Source: Apostichopus japonicus
Lineage: Eukaryota > Echinodermata > Holothuroidea > Aspidochirotida > Stichopodidae
DNA: 64,000 nt
Assembly: GCF_037975245.1 (NCBI RefSeq)
Contig: NC_092567.1
Location: 24,916,876 to 24,980,875 of the forward strand
Reading direction: 5' to 3'
The position numbers and the translations under genes were made by a program. Shown here piece by piece: positions 34,645-48,400 of the stretch (its first letter is position 1; the number at the start of each line of letters is the position of its first letter). The notes under the pieces are model-generated. The model saw only the letters and a list, made by a program, of their open reading frames with translations. It ran no database searches and was not told the origin of the DNA.

Positions 34645-37600
34645 TTTGGTTCCTTGCTTTTTGCAAAGCAAGGAACCTATGCGTTCAACTTGGCGTGTGT
34701 GTGTGTGTGCGTGTGTGTATGTGTGTGTGTGTGTATGTGACGCTTGGCTTGTGTACACGATATCTCAATAAGGAAATGATGTATCATGATGAAACTTGTT
34801 GGGTGGATAGCCCATAGTAAGAGGAAGATCCCTATTGTTTTTGGTGCCCGCAAAGGTCACCAAAGGTCAGTTAGATGCCAAAAACCAATATATTAAAAAC
34901 AGCAATAACTCCCATTGACAGGGTCTGACATGGTTGATATTTTGGGAGTAGTTGTGAATGGGGTAAGGCATCGTTTCCAAACATAACGGTAATGTGATCG
35001 AAGGTCAACAAAGGTCAATTAATGATAAAAAACTAGTATTTTTGCGATAACTTGAGAACGAAATGTCCGTTAGGGTTGGGAGTTGCTTCAATGTAATCCA
35101 ATTGTCGACCCGCACCTGGGTGACCCTTGACCTCAATTTGACCTTTGGTGACCTTTACGTGTTTTGGGGGATTTTTACAGTTTTGATGCTATTTTCAGAT
35201 GTCAAAGGTACCTTCTGAACATAAATGTCAATAGGTTGACCCCGTGTGACCTTTATGTGCGAAGTTATATGGGGTCAAAGTTTTTCGGTCGGAGTTAGGA
35301 TGGTTGTACAGACTTGTCGTTTTGTTTTTTGGAATCAGGAGATTAAACTACATCTGAAACCAAGGTCAAAAGGTCAAAGGTCACATTAGAAAAAATGTGC
35401 TTATTTTGGGAGGAAACGAGCAAAAAAGAAAATGTTTGGTTTTGATGCTAGATTTGGATACCAAAGGTACCTTCCGATCAAAAATGTCAATGGGTTGACA
35501 CCCGTGTGACCTTCGTGTGCGAAGTTATACGAGGTCAAAGTTAATTTTCAGACATTTAATGCAATAACTCCCAGTTCCAGGGTGTGACGTGGTTGATATT
35601 TTTGGACAAGTTGCAAATGGTATAGGGGAATATTTTCAAACTTAACGGTCATGTGATCCGAGGTCACCAAAGGTCAATTAATGTTAAAAAACTAGTATTT
35701 TGGGAGGAGAAAATGGGCAAAGAAAAAAATGTTTGAATTTGTATAGTTTGATGCTCTATTTAGGTCTCACCGATCAAAAATGTCAATAAGTTGACCCAAG
35801 GTGACCTTTGTATGTTAAGTTATATGAGGTCAAAGTTAATTTTCAGACATTTAGTGTAATAACTCCCAGTGCCAAGGTATTACACGTTGATATTTTGGGA
35901 CAAGTTGCAAATGGTATAGGGGAATATTTTCAAACTTAACGGTCATGTGATCCGAGGTCACTAAAGGTCAATTAATGATAAAAAACTAGTATTTTTGCGA
36001 TAACTTGAGAACAAATTGTCCGTTAGGGTTGGGTGTTGCTTCAATGTAATCCAATTGTCAACCCGCATCTGGGTGACCCTTGACCTCAATTTGACCTCTG
36101 GTGACCTTTTTGTGTTTTGTGGATTTTTACAGTTTCGATGCTATTTTCAGATGTTAAAGGTACCTTCTGATCATAAATGTCAATGGGTTGACCCCCGTGT
36201 GACCTTTGTGTGCGAAGTTATACGAGGTCAAAGTTAATTTTCAGACATTTAATGCAATAACTCCCAGTTCCAAGGTGTGACACAGTTGATATTTTTGGAG
36301 TAGTTGCAAATGGTATAGGGTAATATTTTCAAACTTAACGGTCATGTGATCCAAGGTCACCAAAGGTCAATTAATGTTAAAAAACTAGTATTTTTGCGAT
36401 AACTTGAGAACGAATTGTCAGTTAGGGTTGGGAGTTGCTTCTACGTAATCCAATTGTCCACCCACATCTGGGTGACCCTTGACCTCAATTTGACCTCTGG
36501 TGACCTTTTTGTGTTTTGTGGATTTTTACAGTTTCGATGCTATTTTCAGGTGTTAAAGGTACCTTCTGATCATAAATGTCAATGGGTTGACCCCCGTGTG
36601 ACCTTTGTGTGCGAAGTTATACAAGGTCAAAGTTAATTTTCAGACATTTAATGCAATGACTCCCAGTTCCAAGGTGTGACACGGTTGATACTTTTGGAGT
36701 AGTTGCAAATGGTATAGGGTAATATTTTCAAACTTAACGGTCATGTGATCCAAGGTCACCAAAGGTCAATTAATGATAAAAAACTAGTATTTTTGCGATA
36801 ACTTGAGAACGAATTGTCCGTTAGGGTTGGGAGTTGCTTCTACGTAATCCAATTGTCCACCCACATCTGGGTGAACCTTGACCTCAATTTGACCTCTGGT
36901 GAACTTTTCGTGTTTTGGGGATTTTTACAGTTTCGATGCTATTTTCAGATGTTAAAGGTACCTTCTGATCATAAATGTCAATAGGTTGACCCCTGGATGA
37001 GCTTTGTGTGTGAAGTTATAGGAGGTCAAAGTTAATGTTCAGACATTTCATGCAATAACTCCCAGTGCCAAGGTGTGACAAGGTTGATTTTTTTGGACAA
37101 GTTGCGAATGGTATAGGGGAATATTTTCAAACTTAGCGGTCATGTGATCCAAGGTCACCAAAGGTCAGCTAATGTTAAAAAACTAGTATTTTAGGGGGAG
37201 AAAATGGGCAAAGAAAACATGTTTGAATTTTTACAGTTTTGATGCTCCGTTTAGGTCTCACCGATCAAAAATGTCAATTGGTTGACCTACGGGTGACCTT
37301 TGTGTGTGAAGTTATGTATACAAGTTCAAAGTTAATTTTCAGACATTTAATGCAATTAAATCCCAATGCCAAGGTGTGACACGGTTGATAATTTGGGACA
37401 AGTTGTGAATGGGGTGTTGGAACATTTTCAAACTTAAAGGTCATGTCATCTGTGGTCACCAATGTTATCATATCTGTTGACCCGCTTGTAGGTGACCTTA
37501 TACTTCTTACATTTTCGACGCCATATTTAGATCTCAAAAGTGCCTTTTGATCAAAAATCCGATCACATTTTGTGATCACAAAAGTGTTGGCTATAGTGTT

Positions 37601-37735
37601 GGTTACTTTATGCGTACATGTAGGACCACAATTACTTGGACTATTTGAGCCCAATCTTGCTTGATAATATTATGTGTATTGTCATATACCCCAAGCAAGG
37701 AACCACAGTGCCCTTGGGCTCTTGTTTGTTAGTGA
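34645..37735. repeat. Composite repeat with 399-bp tandem units and AGGTCA direct repeats
   Basis: The left end carries a short palindrome TCCTTGCTTTTTGCAAAGCA; GCAAGGAACC recurs at the right end near 37693-37702. Inside, TTTGCGATAACTTGAGAAC recurs near 35042, 35996, 36392 and 36791, and equivalent positions from 35955 to 37152 are exactly 399 bases apart. AGGTCA-N4-AGGTCA occurs at 34854, 35002, 35661, 35955, 36354, 36753 and 37152. Many single TGACCT/AGGTCA words lie between. No transposase or other convincing protein is encoded; 73-residue frames at 36016 and 36415 are the same repeat unit. A (GT)n run is at about 34695-34738. Confidence 0.85.
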
Positions 37736-39418
37736 CGCGGTTTATTTTATGACGGCTACATTCAATGACATGAATAATGACCAAAGGTCACATAATGGTT
37801 AAATATGTATATGGTTGCATGGAAATACCAAAATTATGAGAGAGAAATAATATATAGGCTGACTTGACTTATTTATTTGATAAATGTGGACAATTTCTTT
37901 ACACTTTAAAAGGATAGGCTCAATAATATATTAAGAATCCATATGTGATATTAACACTGAAACTAATGCTGTACAGGGTCCAGCAACAAATTTTTGAAAT
38001 ATAACAAATCTAGCTGGAAATTGAGCATTGAAGAAAACATGTAAGATGAAGTGTTTTATTTATAGTCACCAACTTGATCACAAAAGAGATATAAATTACT
38101 TTGATTGATACTGTAATTAGCTGATTAACAGATGAAACAGCAACATTGAGAAATTTCTAATTGCTTAAAAGAAATATGGAAAGCAGAATAATAGGAAGCA
38201 CAACATGGCTTGATTTAACTTATGCTTACTTGAACGGAATATTCCTGACTTCAGCAACAAGCATACTAGAGGTAAAGGAAGGTTTTGTTATGTTTGCTTG
38301 TATATTTTCTTGTATTACCAATATTTTATACCTTAATGGTAAGTTTCTATTATACTGATAGTGAATTGGTTTTGATTTTGATTCTCCCATCCCTCCCCTC
38401 CCCACCCTAACTCCCCTCCCTAACTCCTCACCAGCCAGCAGAAGATGGCATTGGTCTAATAACTGCTATAATCCACAATGTTCTAAAATTAATCCAAAAA
38501 TAACAGATAATGTTTGAGCTTCATTCATACCAATACTCACTTTCAAATAACAGCAGTGAAAAAAATTCCTTTTTGGGATTCATAATTTTGTTTTCAGGAA
38601 TAAAACATGATGCATTAGCAGGCAGACAGTTTCATCTGGTATGTGTTCGAATACTGTTATGCTAATCATATAAATATGACGGGCGATGGGATGATTCCAC
38701 TGGCCACGACATTGACTCCTGGAGGGTCACTATAGAGGTTATGGATAAATTAAATTGTATGCACAGTTGATAATGATAGTTTCATTACATGGACAATGTT
38801 GTACATGATAAATAATGACTAGTATAACTACATTGATACCATGGCCACAGGGCTCATTGTAAACAGTGACCATTTGTCATAGATGGCAATTATCCAGGGT
38901 TTGTAGATCCAGGGGAGGCACACAGGTTTGTAAAAAGTCCTGAAAATTAACCCCTTTCAATATATTAGAATAGTCTCTATTCGTTAGTGAAAAGTAAGCT
39001 AGCGTATTTGGCACAGTACAACTGCCTTTAAGTAGTCGAGTAATATATATTCAAATTAATTAATAACTATTACAAAGGAATAATAATGTGGGTCAGAAAA
39101 AAAATGCATTAAGGATGCACTTTTTTTTTTTAATTTTGAGGTAATTTTGTGACTGGCCGTCAAAATCAAAGTCGAACTCGAACTCTGTGTTTTCTCCAAT
39201 ATTGAATCCTCTTTCGCCACTGATAAAAGTATCCCTCATGAGAATAACTTGATTAAAGTTGAGTTAATTCTTTATTGGTCAGTCCAAGTTTTGCAGTACA
39301 CTCATAGGTATGTTTTGTAAAGCTCACAACCTCCTTGCTTTCATTTCCTTGTGACCCGCAAGGATGGCCTTTGACCTCGATCGACAGCAGCATTTATTGA
39401 TAGGTAAGCACAAACTTT
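37736..39418. other. Intergenic DNA between SAAL1 and CARS1 3' end
   Basis: AT-rich sequence without a supportable exon. Homopolymer C stretches occur near 38390-38430. This should include the 3' UTR and poly(A) site of CARS1 (minus strand), but no unambiguous signal was chosen. Confidence 0.4.
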
Positions 39419-42400
39419 CTACTGGCCGCCATTTTGATACTCGGAATACAATTTCTCTTGAGCTTGGTAGAGCTTCGTCAACTTCTTGATTTGTTTCCCA
39501 CTGATGGGTTCTCCCTTTGCATCATGGGTAGGCATGCCCTGTCAATTGAAAATGCAAAATATACAATTTAAGGCCTGTTTATGCATTATGAGTGTTCATT
39601 TCATTTATTTCGTCTATACATAAGAACAATAGAACACAGGGGAATAGTATAAACAGGACACTAGAAAAACAATAGTAGTTTATCGAGCTAGCGACCAAAA
39701 AATAACAAATAACAATAAAAGAAGGTAAAAAATTAAGAGTAGAGAAAAATAAACATGAGATATTCAATACTCAGTCAGCGTACTTTTCAATTAGGTGGGC
39801 TTTTAGTTTGCGCTTAAACGTTACATAAGATTTAACATGTTTTAATATCATTCAGAAGCACTTTCCAGGTTTTATAGCAGTAGTTATTCAAGAGTAATTT
39901 ACCGTGTTTCGAGTGATGTCTGCCAACTGAAAAATGGGTATTATTCCTCGTACTCTATGGGCATACAGCCATCTCCATTATAGCTATTAATCTGCTGCAG
40001 GTTTTAGTTACATATATTTTGCAGAGATGAGATTGTGGTGGTTCTAGATACTCTTTAAGTTCAGGATTTTTTTTAAAAGATTTTTGATATGACTTCTTTT
40101 CTTCTTCCCAAACATATTTTTTAACTAATGCGGAAGTGTGATAGATCTGCACCGTACAAATCTCTAAAACGAATTCGCATTATCAAGTTTATTGAATGCA
40201 CATAATGAAATCAGTTTTTTTTTGGGGGGGGGGCAGGGACATGCTGTGCAATGTAAAAATACTGTGTTTCCATCAATCAGCAGTTATTTTTTTTCAGCAG
40301 TTATTATTAGTTTGTTTTTTTCAACGCCTAAGCAACCTGCAAGGGCTTGTGGATTACAACTTACACATCGGGTGGCTTCTAATTCAACATTTTAAACTCA
40401 AATTTGGAATCTTCTCAATTTAGAAAGTCATTTCCGATGGGAAAACTGTAGATTGCTCTTGGATGAAAAAACCCATGTTACTATGACCTGGCCGGGTTTC
40501 GAACCCATCATTGATTCAAACACCACCACCTATATCCACTCGGCCACAGCTTTTGGCCATAGCTTTGCCACAGATAGCTACACACATTGTCACGTATGTC
40601 AAATCAATAGGTTTCCACTGTGAAACTGCATTCAAATACACATATTTTTCCATGTGTGTTCATATGCATTTTCCTTTTTGTTTTTACCTGCGATCACATA
40701 TAATAACAGATATTAAGGTTTGGCACAGAAATAAATACCTTGTCATCAAACTTTGAATATTTGTCAACATCCTTCTTAAACATCTCTGATGGTGGAATCC
40801 TTCTCTGGGCCTCTTTAGCAGCCTGCCTCTCCTCTTCCTTTCGCCTAGCAGCTTCTTTTTTCAATCTTTTCTCCTCCGCTTGCTGTTTAGAAGGGAAAAA
40901 AAAAACGGAAAAGAAAGTTTTGGAAAACACTTGATATGCAGATGTACATCTCTCAAATATGTTGATCATATTGTTAATAGCACAAACAGGGACAATTCTA
41001 CTTTAAGTTGAACTTTGTTTATGCATTACTGACGGTGAAAACTAATCATTAGGGCTAAAACCAAAACATAAAATTTTACAATCTTGAACTTGTCAACATG
41101 TAAAAAACACAGCTACTTTACACCCAATGAGCTGCTGATAGGTTTCCAAAGTGTTATAAAAACAGCAAATCATTGCACCTCTGAATTGGTTATAAAAGAC
41201 TGGTCACCAACTATTCGATACTATTATTATAGTTTATCTTTAGTTCGCATCAGCTGTGCTACTTTATTTCAAAATCATCTGTATCATATGTTGATATTGT
41301 TAGGCACTGTGTGAAATAGAAAAGCTGCAGCTAGCTGCAAAATCCTCTGCAGAAAGACAGAGTCATTATTAACAGAAGAGATTATCCCAGCAGACCAGCA
41401 GTGCCTACTGTGTGAAACTGCAGAACTTATTATTCAAAATCAACATACCACACCTGAAACAGTGTCTTACACTGTTTCCAGAGTGGTTAAGAGAACGAAA
41501 CATATCTGGCATCTACCATGCTCAGTACAAGGCTCAGATAATCATAATAATAAATAACAATCATATAGTGCCTAATACAAAAGTTTCTAAATCAAAATAA
41601 AATAAACTGTTAGCAAACTGCTTATCCACTAGAAAGCCTGTGTAATAGAATTTAGCCTCTGAAGAAGATCCTGCTAGGATCGAAACGTCAGGCCAACTTA
41701 CTTTTACACATAAAAGTTTCTAAGCGCTTAACAAAGGAAAATAGAAACAAATCGAACAAACACTAAGAAGAAAAAGAAACATTTTAAGCTGTCTTTTGAA
41801 ACTTTCAAGTGTGGGGGAGTCACACACACAGATCGGGAGTTCATTCCAAAGGGCAGGTGCAGCAACAGAAAACCTAGATTGCCCTCTGGTTATTCATGAG
41901 ATGTATCTCTTCTTATTCTTTAGGCCTGTTGTTGTATTTGTTTCCTTGTATAACTGACATCCTTATCTGATCCTCCCATTATTTATTTACTTTGATGGTA
42001 TTTTCCCCTTCTAGATCTTTTTGTCTCCCCTGTATTGAAATTAAGAATATGTACAGGTGAAAGAACAGATGATGGAATGGTTTACTGTTAACTCACCTTT
42101 AAAGCCATTTCCCTCTCTTTCATTAGTGTTTCCCTGTCCACCAGCTTCACCACTGACTTCTCTCCTTCCCTATCTTCTAGCCTCACTCCTAACTCCGGAA
42201 GAACATTGTCTCGAAGATCGTCACATAGTTGTAGGATTTCCGTCACTAAAATCGGGGAGATGAACAAAATAGAGGAATAAAAAACTAAAGGCGAGAAAAA
42301 AAAATAAAAACTTCTGGGTGTCTGGAAAAGTGTTAAATCAGAGACAGAATGGATAACCAACACAGATATGTGAAGTTTTTAGAGAATAGTTTAGTTTCAA

Positions 42401-45400
42401 ACATTTTACAGGTGTGGCACTCATGTTTAAAGGGTGTGAAGACTCGCGCAAGAAGAAACGTCTAATGCCCGTCATCTGACCTAGTTTCAAATGAGGTGTA
42501 ACAGAAGTTTTAGACACCACCATCGATCCCAGAAAATACACACACAGCTTGCGTATACCGTCGGTAATTAGACACTAGTGTACAGTCGACATACAGCTGC
42601 GGTCAATACCCACAGCACAGTGTACAAACGATAGCGATGGACATCTCAGGTCCAGCTAAAGATAACAAGGTATCACGTTTCATTATTGTCTGCATTTTGT
42701 AGCGACAAGAGAAAAACTTCACTTGCAAGCAATGGAAAGTTAACTTTTCCAGTGCGCGGCACGCAGTTTGGGGCGAGTCTTCAATGGCTTTAATACTAGA
42801 AGGGAACGTGTTCGTGTATGTAATAAGCACTTCCGCCAAACATTGCAAGGTACGTACCCTTCTGATTCTTTGCTGTCTGTCGAACTGTTTCTCGAAAGGA
42901 GGCCATGGTTTTGAGGTAAGGCATGACAGCTTCTTCTACCTGTCAAAGTAAGAAGAACCATAACAAAGAAGCTAGTAATAATTCAATCAGATTACATAAC
43001 CAAATTCCAAATCAAATCAGATTCACGAAAAGAACACTAATCCAGTTTTCCATTTCGTACAAATGAAGAGATTGATTTGCATGTAATTATAGCCTAACCA
43101 GTTGGTGCAACAACTACTATGAACCTTTTTGCATAGTTTTGGATGTTTAATGTTCCATCAGTCCATCATATGATCAGCCATAATCTCTGGTAATATAAAC
43201 CAAAGTCTACATGTTAAAGTTAGGGTTTTAATATCACTGTCAGACTGACTTTTTTATATGACATTGCTACTGACAACCATGAGTTATCATGCCATAAAAA
43301 TACTAGAGGGTGCACAGTGCTAGTGGGTTACCGCTTTGGATCGTAAGTTAGTTGCTAAGTTAGGTACATTTAACAGAGACAGGACACATACGTAGAATGT
43401 AAAATACTTACATTTGACTGGCCTTGCCCAGCCACTGGAAAGCCGATTGGTAGATCCCCTTCAATTGTACCAAAAATCTAAAGAGGAAAATATAGTAGTT
43501 AATGAATTACTTGTGACCTAGATCCCTTAAGGAAACAACTATTTTCTGATTTCTGTGAATGTGAATGGTTGATTGATTACACATTTATAAGGCACTAATG
43601 GGCTTTCACTCATCAGGCATAAGCAAATTTAAGGTATTCATATGCCAACTGAAGTATGCCATAATTGACATTATTCAACTGCAACATTAATTTCTCTTTT
43701 CTTTATTATTTTGTTATATTTATTGGTTCTGTCTGCTTCTGTGACAGCAAATCACAACTGACATATCTGTAACAATCTTTGAAGAATTGATTTACAAACT
43801 AAAATATCCTTCCTTTTCATTCCTTCTCTTTTCTTCACAATCTTGATTATTTCTGCAGGATTCATCTTAACAATTAGACTGACCAGAAAAATATACAAAA
43901 AAAGGGAAAAGAGGGAAAAAAAACTGTGATATTGCTGTGTTCACAGTGACTGACGTTCACCGTGACTGGCATTCACAGTGACCGACGTTCACTGGGACAG
44001 ACGTTCACTGGGACAGACGTTCACTGTGACTGATGTTCACTGTGACAGACGTTCACACTGACTGACATTCAACGTGACTGACACTCACCGTGACTGACAT
44101 GTTCACCGTGACTGACGTGTTCACTGTGACTGACACTCACACTGACTGATGTTCACACAGTGACTGACGCTCACTGTGACTGACTTTTACTGTGACTGAT
44201 AAGAGAACTCACCCGTAGCAAATTAGTCACATAAGATGCATAATTTTCCAATATATTTCTTTCAAATGGCTGTTTTGAAGCTCTCTTTGCTTGTATATAG
44301 ATATTGCACTGTCCAATGGCAGTCCGTACAGCATCCAAAGCGGCTTTTGTATCTACAGAGTCACACAGGCCCTGGTGTACCTTACTCTTACACTCTGTGA
44401 ATCTAGTACATAAAAACAAAAAAATAGTGATCAGTAATAATGGAAACACTATTATAATTTTTATTTCAATCAAATCCAAAAGGTCATGTATACAAAATCC
44501 TTTCATTAGCTTTCTTTTTTCTCTACTGGAACATTTGAAACAAAATATATTCATGCCACGAGATCACTAGACAGCAAAGATATGGTATCGTAATTCCAGA
44601 TCCTCAATGTTTGCAATGAGGACATTTCATGATAAAACGATAGAGATGGAGGCAGACCGGAATTGGCCAGTCAGGAGGGTCATGGCAGTGCTAAAAGGGT
44701 AATCCCATCACCGATGATATGTAGAGTTAGAATGCAAAGTGTTTTGAGGAGACAGGTAAGCTGTACTTAAAACAACAAATATCAACAAATAACACAACTC
44801 ACAAAAAAGTACATAACTTACAGAGCTTGGGGAGAGCTTCAGGGGGAAACACAGCAAATAAACATCAAACTATCTATTTAAATTCAAACATATGACTTAC
44901 TGTTGGTCCAGCTCTATTTCCAAGGGGCCCCATTTTTGAAAAGCTTCGCTCCCTTTTGATGGTAGATCTCTTAAAATATCTTTGATATTCAAAAAGAATT
45001 CCTGCAAATGAAAGAGGTTGAAATAGATTTAGTTGGGACAATAAACTCTGGTCAATAATTCAGTGTATCTTTGATACAAACTCCTGACATTTGGTATAAG
45101 AAATTCATCATATTGGGCTTAAAGAACAAGGAGGGCGTTGTGGTCAAGTGGTTAAGGCAGTGGACTTGTGATCTAAGGATTACAGGTTCGAGCCCTGGCC
45201 AGATCATTGCGTTGTGTCCTTGGGCAAGGCGCTTTATCTCCATTGCCTCTCTTCACCCAGGTGTATAAATGGGGACCTGCGAGGTAACTTGTAATTATAG
45301 TTGCGTGCGCCGGTTTGTGGCTGCACCCTATGGGAAGTCCCCCGGGGGACACGTGGCTGTGGTGCACTGTGGTGCCCCAGGAGAGATTGATTGAATTGTG

Positions 45401-48400
45401 CACACTTTGGTGTGTGGGTGTGACAAGTTACCAATGACCAGGGGTAATAATCAGCGCCTTGAGCACCCTGTAGGGTGGATATGTGCGCACTATAAATCTC
45501 TGTTATTATTATTATTATAAAGAACATTCCAGACATTTGTTTTCTTTATCTTAGGCATGCACCTTGATATTAATAACATGTCTTCTAAGAAATTCCATTG
45601 AGACAAACACCGTGTACAGTACATCAAAATTTTGTCCTGGGCCTACTGTAGCTGCCACCCATAAATTTAGAAAATCACCAAATATATTCTCTGTGGTGTT
45701 TGATGATTAAATGGAAAATTGACTGAAACTAAGTAAACAAGAGCAGACACATGTATCATAACTTGGTAAACAACTCATGGCATGAAAGGGAGGACGTTTA
45801 CTGTGAGATTCCATTTGGAATATTCATTGCCAGTTAATTGTATTTTTATCCATTATTTGGCTTGTGACCAGATGTAAACAGTTGATGACCCATAGCTTGG
45901 TAAACATGTGACTCTAAAGATCACCTATATTTTGGCATCATGCCAAACTTTGCTTCAACAGTCTTTTATCAGTACCTTGATAGAGACAGTAGCTCTTCAA
46001 GTTGACGGTAAAAGTACATCCAAAACTAAATCCCAAATGAGTTAAAATGCTGCCAGTATAACAGAGAAAGTCTAAACATTTTCATCATTGGTAATATATT
46101 GTAATCTTTCTAGTAAGTTTGAGTTGAATATTGGTAACCTTCTTTCCTTTCCTTCTATGATCAGACTTACATTCACCATCTTCTCATATTGGAGAGCACA
46201 TTCCATAGTGCTAGCCGAATAATCCATTGTATCTTTCCACGAGTGCAACAGGAACATGAATCTTATTTGGCGTGAGGTGTACTTCTTGAGGGCATCCTGA
46301 ATGGTGATGAAATTTTTCAACGATTTAGACATCTTGCATCCTTCTATGGTCAGGTGACCCGAATGAAGGAAGTATCGAACCCAGTGGTTGTTTCCGTAGT
46401 AAGCCTGCGGGGTAAGAAGACGAAATAACTACGATGATCTTGAATCTGTTTGCCGTATCAAAAACAAGTCCATGATCCCAAAGACCTAACTGGAGGACTT
46501 CTCAGGAGGGGTGTCATTCTTATGCAAAGTTGTAAGCTTTAACTCCCACAAAGAAGTAATTTCATGCTTGGGCTGAACTGTTGTATTTCTGCTACCATGA
46601 TACACACTGTTGTATTGATGTCTGACGATCATTGAGTATATTTGTAGCTTTGGCTCCCACAAAGAAGTGATTTCATGCTTGGGCTGTTCAAGGTGATCAG
46701 AAAACAGTTGTATTTCTGCTACCATTGGTGCACACTGTTCAAGTTGTACTAAGGTCTGATGATCATTGAGTATATTTGTAAGGACAATTAGTTTGACATA
46801 GAGAGTAATGCACGGTATTATTTGGATCACACTGGAATATTCCCCACGTGAGCATAATATCAATTCCGGGAATTAAAAAGTACCAACAACAAGGAGCCAT
46901 TAGATGTGTTGTCCAATAACATTAAGTTTATGTGGCTTGTTTCAATATCTGAAAGAAACCAATCTCATTAACACAATTGTGCAAGTGTATGGAGCGGCCA
47001 CTTTTGTTTTCACAGCCTACTTTGTATGATACTATAATGAAACTATCAACTAGTATAATCCTATATATTATACTACATACACTATATAGTATAATGATGC
47101 TATAACAATACTATAATACTATATACTAGTATAATACTATATATAATACTACATATACTATATAATATAATACTATATACTATAATGATACTATATACTA
47201 GTATAATACTATATACTATATATCATAATACATATACTATATAATATAATACTATATACTATAATGATACTATAATACTATATACTATATATTATGCTAC
47301 ATAAACTATATAATATAATACTATATACTATAATGATACTATAACACTATATACTAGTATAATACTATATATTATACTACATATAATATATAATATAACA
47401 CTATATACTATAATGATACTATAATAATAACTCCTCTTCTCTCCAAACAGCTGACACTCATGACCCCTTTAAAGAGCATAACTAGAAGTATATATGGTTT
47501 TCTTTTTTTTTTGTGGCAGATGTAGGACACTTTATAACTTCATAGAGCTAGTAGGCGAGTCTGCTCCGCTGTGAATAAAGATATTCTGACTTAGTGACCA
47601 AAATGAGAAATGTTGTTTCAAATTTATTTCTGTTAATGAGATACTAACACAAGTGAATCAATACAGAGGACACAGGAAAACAGGGCACAGGAAATACAGG
47701 ATATTACAGGACACAGGAAATACAAGATATTACATGGCACAGGAAATACAAGATATTACATGACACAGGAAATACATGATATTACAGGACACAGGCAATA
47801 CAAGATATTAAATAACTATCTTGTTGTATAAATTTCCCATTTACTCAATCAATATAGAAAACATGGAGGGCTTACCTCAGATTGGGCTAGCTCATTGTCA
47901 TGATGGGGAAACTTTAAATCAACACCCCCTGTATGGATATCCATGGAATCACCCAACAAGCAGCTGGCCATAACCGAACACTCAATATGCCAACCTGGTC
48001 TGCCCTGTTTGTTAGAGAGAAAAGGATTCAAATTTTGAGACAAAGAAGTCAAAATTTAAATAAAAAAAATCAATTTTCCAAATGGTTTGAACAGGGTTGA
48101 AAGAATTTTTGGCAACACTATGTGAACAGATGTGCTGATTATTCATATGTTGTCACTCACTTTCTGAGGAGTCAATCAAAGTTCACTATAAGAAATGTTC
48201 TCTTCAAGGTCTATAAATCTTTCTATAAGTCTTTCATCTGCAAAGAAATTCCATAGTTAACCCAATAGTAATAATGATAATTATTGTTTCAACCCTAATT
48301 CCTATATCCAAAGATGGCTAGGCCAGGTAAAGTATCCTTAAATGTGTTGATCTAGATTCTATAAAGCAACAGAATTTCTCAACTTTTTAAGCATCTTTTA

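Noticed and set aside
36016-36636. Two near-identical 73-residue open frames
   Set aside because: They are the same position in successive 399-bp repeat units, with no family resemblance and no conserved start context.
45129-45200. Functional tRNA gene
   Set aside because: A- and B-boxes are good, but there is no acceptor stem and the sequence continues into a SINE body with a TTA tail.
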